The notes under the pieces are model-generated. The model was not told the DNA's origin. It made no database searches and saw only the letters and a program-made list of their open reading frames with translations. A DNA stretch of 64,000 nt. Source: Streptomyces sp. PTY087I2 (lineage in GTDB: Bacteria; Actinomycetota; Actinomycetes; Streptomycetales; Streptomycetaceae). The stretch lies in contig NZ_LZRD01000022.1 in NCBI RefSeq assembly GCF_001687325.1, positions 62,001-126,000 on the forward strand, written 5' to 3'. This document shows positions 59,193 to 64,000 of this stretch, piece after piece; positions within the stretch are counted from its first letter, which is position 1, and each line of letters begins with the position of its first letter. A program made the translations under genes and the position numbers.

Positions 59193-59369
59193 CTAGCCCT
59201 TCTTCGGGCGCGGGGTCGGAGGCGAGAGCAGCAGGGCTCCGCCGCCTGCGAGGAGCGCCAGGTAGGCGCACTCGCGGGAGTCGCGGTACAGACCTTCGAC
59301 CTCACCGGGGTTGAGAGCGGCGTCGAGGTCGAGCTCGATGTCGGTGGCAGTGGTGTCCGTGGTGAACAT
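59193..59369 (-). CDS. 58-residue peptide, possible RiPP precursor or small membrane peptide
   Basis: The peptide begins FTTDTTATDIELDLDAALN, an acidic Thr/Asp-rich leader-like half. Then come GEVEGLYRDSRECAYLALLA with one Cys, a hydrophobic Gly/Leu run (GGGALLLS) and a basic, Pro-rich end PPTPRPKKG. The acidic leader plus short C-terminal segment is typical of RiPP precursors, but the hydrophobic run could also be a membrane anchor. ATG 59369 has GACGGGGAA upstream. It is the first gene of the operon running to 55229. Confidence 0.65.
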   Translation of the reverse strand: MFTTDTTATDIELDLDAALNPGEVEGLYRDSRECAYLALLAGGGALLLSPPTPRPKKG

Positions 59370-59833
59370 GGGTTGTTCCCCGTCCTGTGGGAAATGGGGT
59401 GGACGTAATGAGTGAAAAGGACGAATGGGGGCGTCGCAAATCGGGGGCGGCATCCGGGGAAAATCATGCATTCAATTGAATGGTGAATTCATGGGGTGCG
59501 GATGGGGTGTGGGAGGGGCGAAATCCCTGGTAATTCAAGGAAGGGGGCGGCGGCGGGCGGGGGTGGTGCGCGGGCGCGTTCACGACCGGCGCGCGGCGCG
59601 CTCGGGGGCGCTCGGTGGCCCGGCGGTCACGCGCTGTCCTGCCTCGCTCCTCTCCCGCGCCATGCGTCGGCAAAGGGCGGCCAAAGGAGGCCAAGAACGC
59701 ATCAACAATGCCTTTGAGCTGGTGCGTCCATCCGGGTGCAGGTGTCCACTGGAAGGGACGGGCCACCTGTTCGAACCCCTCGGGCGGGCCGGCCGTCCCC
59801 GGAGTGTGTGACCGGCGGACAAGAGGAGCAGGC
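59370..59833. promoter_or_regulatory. Divergent promoter region with AT-rich palindrome
   Basis: These 464 bases separate the leftward peptide operon from the rightward zinc-ribbon protein. A 40-bp AT-rich patch (59461-59500) with a 14-bp perfect palindrome stands out from the GC-rich flanks. The frames in the rest do not look coding. Confidence 0.55.
59469..59482. promoter_or_regulatory. 14-bp perfect palindrome CATTCAATTGAATG
   Basis: The site is its own reverse complement and lies 100 bp upstream of the peptide gene in the only AT-rich part of the region. A regulator binding site is likely. Confidence 0.5.
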
Positions 59834-60205
59834 ATGAGCGAGATCGCAGCGACCACTGTCCATGAGGCGTACGCCTTCGCCTGCATGAAGTGCGGGTACG
59901 GCTGGGAGCAGTCTTACGAGATAGAGCACCACGTCGACGTCCACGGCCATGCGTTCGTCGTCTACACGGCGGACGGTGAGCGGGTGCCGTCGCCGCTCTC
60001 CACGCCCACCTGTGCCAACTGCGGCGGACATGTGGTGCGCATCATGCGTGCGGGGCGGGTCGCGGGCGTTCAGGAGCTGCTGCGGAAGCAGCAGATGCCG
60101 CAGACCGCGGAGACCGGCGCGAAGGACCGTACGGTGTCGACGGCCGCCACCCCGGACCGGCACTGGCGGCTGTCCGACCTGCTGCACCCGTTCCAGCGCA
60201 GGTGA
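59834..60205 (+). CDS. Small zinc-ribbon protein
   Basis: The 123-residue protein has CMKCGYGW (about residue 17) and CANCGGH (about residue 60), a C-x2-C...C-x2-C zinc ribbon, with basic residues after the second pair. ATG 59834 has GAGGAG upstream. Function unknown; zinc binding is likely. Confidence 0.85.
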   Translation: MSEIAATTVHEAYAFACMKCGYGWEQSYEIEHHVDVHGHAFVVYTADGERVPSPLSTPTCANCGGHVVRIMRAGRVAGVQELLRKQQMPQTAETGAKDRTVSTAATPDRHWRLSDLLHPFQRR

Positions 60206-60212
60206 CGTCTTC

Positions 60213-60254
60213 GGGCCTCGTGCCTGCGTCGTAGGGCCTCATGCCGACGTCGTA
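60213..60254. repeat. 21-bp direct repeat before tatD
   Basis: GGGCCTCGTGCCTGCGTCGTA (60213-60233) and GGGCCTCATGCCGACGTCGTA (60234-60254) are tandem copies with three differences. Confidence 0.7.
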
Positions 60255-60287
60255 CGGGGGCGGGGTCCTCGTACGATCGTCGGCATG
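60240..60287 (+). promoter_or_regulatory. Hairpin that can pair with the tatD start codon
   Basis: CATGCCGACGTCGTACG (60240-60256) pairs with CGTACGATCGTCGGCATG (60270-60287) with one bulge. The right arm includes the tatD ATG (60285-60287), so the structure would hide the start codon and may limit translation. Confidence 0.55.
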
Positions 60288-61151
60288 AGCCGTACCGAAG
60301 CCCCGCCGCTGCCCGAGCCCCTGCGGGTTCCGGTCGCCGATTCCCACACCCACCTGGACATGCAGGACGCCACCGTCGAGGAGGCCCTCGCCCGGGCCGC
60401 CGCGGTGAACGTGACCACCGTCGTCCAGGTGGGCTGCGACGTGGCCGGCTCCCGCTGGGCCGCCGAGACCGCGGCCGCCCACCCCGCCGTCCACGCCTCG
60501 GTCGCCCTGCACCCCAACGAGGCCCCGCGCATCGTCCACGGTGATCCGGACGGCACGGCGCGGCAGGGGGCGCGGGAGCCCGGCGGCAGGGCGGCGCTGG
60601 ACGAGGCGCTGGCCGAGATCGACGCGCTGGCCGCCCTGGACCACGTACGCGGGGTCGGCGAGACGGGCCTCGACTTCTTCCGTACGGGCCCCGAGGGCAT
60701 CGCGGCCCAGGAGGAGTCCTTCCGGGCCCACATCGAGATCGCCAAGCGGCACGGCAAGGCCCTGGTCATCCACGACCGCGACGCGCACGCGGACGTGCTG
60801 CGGGTGCTGGCGGACGCGGGGGCGCCCGAGCGGACGGTGTTCCACTGCTACTCCGGCGACGCCGAGATGGCCCGGATCTGCGCGCGGGCCGGGTACTTCA
60901 TGTCGTTCGCGGGCAACGTGACCTTCAAGAACGCCCAGCCGCTGCGGGACGCCCTCGCCGTCGCCCCGGCCGAGCTGGTCCTCGTCGAGACGGACGCCCC
61001 GTTCCTCACCCCGGCCCCGTACCGCGGGCGGCCCAACGCGCCCTACCTCATCCCCGTCACGCTCCGCGCGATGGCCGAGGTGAAGGGGCTGGAGGAGGAC
61101 GCGCTCGCCGCCGCGGTCTACGACAACACGGCACGGGCGTTCGACTTCTGA
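60285..61151 (+). CDS. tatD: TatD family DNase/metal-dependent hydrolase
   Basis: The 288-residue protein has the TatD signatures: VADSHTHLDM (metal His-x-His), GVGETGLDFF, KALVIHDRDAH, VFHCYSGD and VETDAPFLTPAPYRG. The family has 3'-5' exonuclease activity. ATG 60285 lies in a hairpin. It belongs to the conserved tatD-rpf-rsmA-ispE block. Confidence 0.95.
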   Translation: MSRTEAPPLPEPLRVPVADSHTHLDMQDATVEEALARAAAVNVTTVVQVGCDVAGSRWAAETAAAHPAVHASVALHPNEAPRIVHGDPDGTARQGAREPGGRAALDEALAEIDALAALDHVRGVGETGLDFFRTGPEGIAAQEESFRAHIEIAKRHGKALVIHDRDAHADVLRVLADAGAPERTVFHCYSGDAEMARICARAGYFMSFAGNVTFKNAQPLRDALAVAPAELVLVETDAPFLTPAPYRGRPNAPYLIPVTLRAMAEVKGLEEDALAAAVYDNTARAFDF

Positions 61152-61294
61152 GCCCGGTTCCGAACCCGGCCCTGAGCCCGGGTCCGAACCCTGATGCGCA
61201 CGTTGCGTAGCTGTGTCGCTTTGGAGAGTGACCGGAGCTCCGCTATCGTCCCCGCGCACGACGGGGTGTCGGCGGGCGGATCTTCGGGAGCGGC

Positions 61295-62799
61295 GTGAAC
61301 GGCGTGAACACTTCGCAGGACAGGCGCGTCGGCGCGTTCCACGAGCAGCTGACGCTGGGTGGCGACGGGGTCGGGGGCGGGGCGTGGCCGGCGGGACCCG
61401 TTGGGTACGTCCCACAGGCCGCCCCGTACGTTCCGCCCCGTACGTTCCGCCGGTCGCCCCGGTCGCCCCGGTCGCCCCGGTCGCCCCCGCCCACGCCCCG
61501 ACCATGGTCGACACCCCGCTCGCCGACACCCCGCTCGTCGACACCGAGCCCGCCGGGCCGCCGGTTGCCGGACTGCCGTTCGCCGCCCCCGCGCCCGCCG
61601 GGCCGCCGCTCGCCGACACCCCGCTCACCGTGCCCCGCCAGGGCCCCACCCGTGCCGAGGCCCGGCGGGCCGCCAAGCGGCGGCGCGCCCTCGTCGCCGA
61701 TCCCGAGAACCTGAAGCTGAGCCGGCTCGTCCCCCGGGCCCTGGTCGTCGCCTTCCTGGCCGGCGGCACCACCGCGTTCGTCGCCCACGACAAGGCCGTC
61801 CGGCTGGAGGTCGACGGCGCGCCCCGCACCCTGCACACCTTCGCCGACGACGTCACCGAGCTGCTGGAGCAGGAGGGCGTCACCCTCGGCGCGCACGACC
61901 GTGTCTCCCCGGACCCCGGCGCCGGCCTCGACCACGGCGACGAGGTCGTCGTCCGCTACGGGCGGCCCGTCACCCTCACCCTCGACGGCGTCCGCCACCG
62001 GGTCTGGACGACCGCCGACACCGTGGCCGGGGCGCTGCGCGAGTTCGGGATCCGGGCCGAGGGGGCGCACCTCTCCGCCGCCCGCTCCACCCGGATCGCC
62101 CGCACCGGCCTCACCCTCACCGTCCGCACCGAGCGCGCCGTGACCTTCATGGCCGACGGCCAGGAACGCACCCTGCGCACCAACGCCGCGACCGTCCACG
62201 AAGCCCTCGCCGAGGCGGGCATCACCCTGCACGGCCAGGACACCACCTCCGTCGCCCCGGCGAGCTTCCCCCGCGACGGCCAGACGATCTCCGTCATGCG
62301 GATCACCGACACCCGCGAGGTGCGCGAGGAGACGGTCCCGTACGCCGTCGAACGCAGCGAGGACCCCGCCCTGTTCCGGGGCACCGAGGTCGTCGAGCGG
62401 GCCGGGCGCAACGGCGTACGCCGGGTCACGTACGCGGTCCGGACCGTCAACGGCGTACGGCAGAAGCCGCGGCGGGCGGCCGAGGAACTGGTGCACCTGC
62501 CGGTGAGCCGCGTCGTGCGCACCGGCACCCGGCAGCGGCCCGAATCCGTCGCCGGGGCGGACGGGCTGAACTGGTCCGCGCTCGCCGCCTGCGAGTCCGG
62601 CGGGCGGCCCGACGCGGTCGACCCGAGCGGCACGTACGGCGGGCTGTACCAGTTCGACACGCAGACCTGGCAGTCCCTCGGCGGCAGCGGACGCCCCCAG
62701 GACGCGCCCGCCGCCGAGCAGACGTACCGGGCGAAGAAGCTGTACGTGCAGCGGGGGGCGAGTCCGTGGCCGCACTGCGGCCGTAGGCTTACCGGGTGA
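61295..62799 (+). CDS. Resuscitation-promoting-factor-like transglycosylase (DUF348/G5/Rpf) with an N-terminal frameshift
   Basis: The C-terminal part has a membrane helix (RALVVAFLAGGTTAFVA), DUF348 repeats (VRLEVDGAPRTLHTFADD and its relatives), a G5 domain (EETVPYAVERSED...VNGVRQKPRRA) and an Rpf lysozyme-like domain with WSALAACESGGRP, YGGLYQFDTQTW and SPWPHC. The N-terminal part (from GTG 61295, with GGGAG upstream: VNTSQDRRVGAFHEQLTLGG) is in another frame; an exact 14-bp tandem duplication (61424-61451) shifts it. Removing one copy joins APYVPP to VAPVAPV in one frame. As it stands, translation must start inside, e.g. ATG 61504. The enzyme would cleave peptidoglycan. Confidence 0.85.
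61424..61451 (+). repeat. Exact 14-bp tandem duplication causing a frameshift
   Basis: CCGTACGTTCCGCC occurs at 61424-61437 and 61438-61451. Because 14 is not a multiple of three, the duplication breaks the frame of the rpf-like gene. A 9-bp GTCGCCCCG repeat follows. Confidence 0.9.
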
Positions 62800-63668
62800 G
62801 CAGCACAGAGCCCGACGCCCTCCTGGGCCCCGCAGACATCCGCGACCTGGCAGCCAAGCTGGGCGTACGCCCGACCAAGCAGCGCGGTCAGAACTTCGTC
62901 ATCGACGCCAACACCGTCCGCCGCATCGTGCGCACGGCCGAGGTCCGCCCGGACGACGTGGTCGTCGAGGTCGGCCCCGGGCTCGGCTCGCTGACCCTGG
63001 CGCTGCTGGAGGCGGCGGACCGGGTGGTCGCGGTCGAGATCGACGACACCCTCGCGGCCGCGCTGCCCGCCACGGTCCAGGCCCGGATGCCGGAGCGTGC
63101 CGACCGGTTCGCCCTCGTCCACTCCGACGCGATGCTGGTCACCGAGCTGCCGGGCCCCGCGCCGACCGCGCTCGTGGCGAACCTCCCGTACAACGTGGCC
63201 GTGCCCGTCCTGCTCACGATGCTGGAGCGGTTCCCGAGCATCGAGCGGACCCTCGTCATGGTCCAGTCCGAGGTCGCCGACCGCCTCGCGGCCCGGCCGG
63301 GAAACAAGGTCTACGGCGTGCCGTCGGTGAAGGCCAACTGGTACGCGGAGGTCAAGCGCGCCGGGGCGATCGGCCGCAATGTCTTCTGGCCCGCCCCGAA
63401 CGTGGACTCCGGCCTGGTCTCGCTGGTCCGCCGCGCCGAACCGCTGGCCACGAAGGCGTCCCGCGCCGAGGTCTTCGCGGTCGTGGACGCGGCCTTCGCC
63501 CAGCGCCGCAAGACGCTGCGCGCCGCGCTGTCCGGCTGGGCGGGTTCCGCACCCGCCGCCGAGGCCGCGCTGGTCGCCGCCGGGATCTCGCCGCAGGCGC
63601 GCGGGGAGTCGCTGACGGTGGAGGAGTTCGCGGCGATCGCGGAGCACAAGCCGGAGGTGTCGGAATGA
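62796..63668 (+). CDS. rsmA: 16S rRNA (adenine-1518/1519-N6)-dimethyltransferase RsmA/KsgA
   Basis: The 290-residue protein has KQRGQNFVIDANTVRRIV, VVEVGPGLGSLTLALLE (motif I), VVAVEIDD, and NLPYNVAVPVLL (catalytic motif IV). It dimethylates A1518 and A1519 of 16S rRNA. GTG 62796 overlaps the rpf-like gene stop as GTGA, so it may depend on translation of the frameshifted gene. Confidence 0.96.
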   Translation: MSSTEPDALLGPADIRDLAAKLGVRPTKQRGQNFVIDANTVRRIVRTAEVRPDDVVVEVGPGLGSLTLALLEAADRVVAVEIDDTLAAALPATVQARMPERADRFALVHSDAMLVTELPGPAPTALVANLPYNVAVPVLLTMLERFPSIERTLVMVQSEVADRLAARPGNKVYGVPSVKANWYAEVKRAGAIGRNVFWPAPNVDSGLVSLVRRAEPLATKASRAEVFAVVDAAFAQRRKTLRAALSGWAGSAPAAEAALVAAGISPQARGESLTVEEFAAIAEHKPEVSE

Positions 63669-64000
63669 GTCGCGCACAAGCCGGAGACGGCCCGGTGAGC
63701 CCCGTGAGCCCGGTGAGCCCTGTGAGTTCTGTGAGCCCTGTGAGTTCTGTGCGTACGGGCGTCACCGTCCGGGTCCCCGCCAAGGTCAACGTGCAGCTGG
63801 CCGTGGGCGCCGCGCGCCCCGACGGCTTCCACGACCTGGCCAACGTCTTCCTCGCCGTCGGCCTGTACGACGAGGTCACCGCGACCCCCGCCGACGAGCT
63901 GCGCATCACCTGCTCGGGCCCGGACGCCGCGCAGGTCCCGCTGGACGCCACCAACCTCGCCGCCCGCGCCGCCGTGGCCCTGGCCGAGCGGTACGGCATT
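63665..64000 (+). CDS. ispE: 4-diphosphocytidyl-2-C-methyl-D-erythritol kinase IspE (cut at window end)
   Basis: The visible 112 residues include VRVPAKVNVQLAVGAARPDG, the GHMP-kinase N-terminal motif, and FHDLANVFLAVGLYDEVT. The enzyme phosphorylates CDP-methylerythritol in the non-mevalonate isoprenoid pathway. ATG 63665 overlaps the rsmA stop. Its N-terminus is extended by VSP/VSS repeats with in-frame GTG codons, and the true start may be GTG 63749. The C-terminus lies beyond the window. Confidence 0.95.
   Translation, partial: MSRAQAGDGPVSPVSPVSPVSSVSPVSSVRTGVTVRVPAKVNVQLAVGAARPDGFHDLANVFLAVGLYDEVTATPADELRITCSGPDAAQVPLDATNLAARAAVALAERYGI
63695..63748 (+). repeat. 9-bp tandem repeat GTGAGC(C/T)C(N), six copies, at the ispE N-terminus
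   Basis: Six in-frame 9-bp units each begin with GTG: four GTGAGCCC-type and two GTGAGTTCT. They encode VSP or VSS and offer several alternative start codons ahead of the conserved VRTGVTV. Confidence 0.85.

Noticed and set aside
59193..59369. Known lanthipeptide or lasso precursor
   Set aside because: No Ser/Thr/Cys-rich core, and no lanthipeptide synthetase, YcaO, radical SAM, RRE or ATP-grasp partner is visible nearby. Only a generic precursor-like call is supported.

Overview
The window is high-GC actinobacterial chromosome, almost certainly Streptomyces. The signs are dense genes with strong G/C at third codon positions, frequent GTG starts with ATGA/GTGA gene overlaps, an SsgA-family sporulation protein, a WhiJ-type XRE/DUF397 locus, a PucR regulator, a Tricorn-type protease, a DUF348/G5/Rpf cell-wall enzyme and a PMT-family mannosyltransferase. 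No rRNA, tRNA, CRISPR array, complete phage or IS element was seen.

Left part (1-13 kb): a truncated STAND-type NTPase with a small membrane partner; a secreted streptogrisin-like protease; an XRE-like regulator divergent from an ECF sigma factor fused to a CAP domain; two acetyltransferases; exonuclease III; and a MerR regulator divergent from a Baeyer-Villiger monooxygenase / hydrolase / SDR operon. A Rieske oxygenase follows.

Middle (13-31 kb): a Tricorn protease divergent from a TetR regulator and MMPL transporter, with two palindromic operators between them; an SsgA-like protein; a CbiMN-CbiQ-CbiO ECF transporter for cobalt or nickel behind a Nur-like box; a serine hydrolase and an SDR. 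A distinctive three-gene cassette (26.1-28.6 kb) follows: a porphobilinogen-synthase-like protein that keeps the zinc cysteines but lacks both Schiff-base lysines and carries a TTA codon, a SAM methyltransferase, and a hydroxymethylbilane synthase paralogue.

Right-centre (31-47 kb): a PucR regulator and alanine/glycine symporter; a WhiJ-like locus with an anti-sigma-type ATPase and two DUF397 proteins; an alpha/beta hydrolase. Next is a 0.8-kb insert bounded by 32-bp direct repeats at the 3' end of an EamA transporter gene, carrying a predicted 2H phosphoesterase. Then come YbaK, AraC, MFS, a DEDDh exonuclease, a TetR regulator that seems to start with ATC, a hydrolase, and a membrane NACHT ATPase.

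Right end (47.6-64 kb): a MecA_N-type penicillin-binding protein, membrane proteins, the protein mannosyltransferase divergent from rsmI, then a tightly overlapping five-gene operon (59369 down to 55229) that begins with a 58-residue peptide and has two paralogous unknown proteins and a beta-lactamase-fold hydrolase. It looks like an uncharacterised peptide-maturation or small-protein system. The core block tatD - rpf-like - rsmA - ispE closes the window. The rpf-like gene carries an exact 14-bp tandem duplication that shifts its reading frame.

The best candidates for undescribed biology are the 55.2-59.4 kb peptide operon, the lysine-less ALAD/HemC cassette, and the att-like insertion at the EamA gene. 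All functions are inferred from sequence reading alone; no database search was run.
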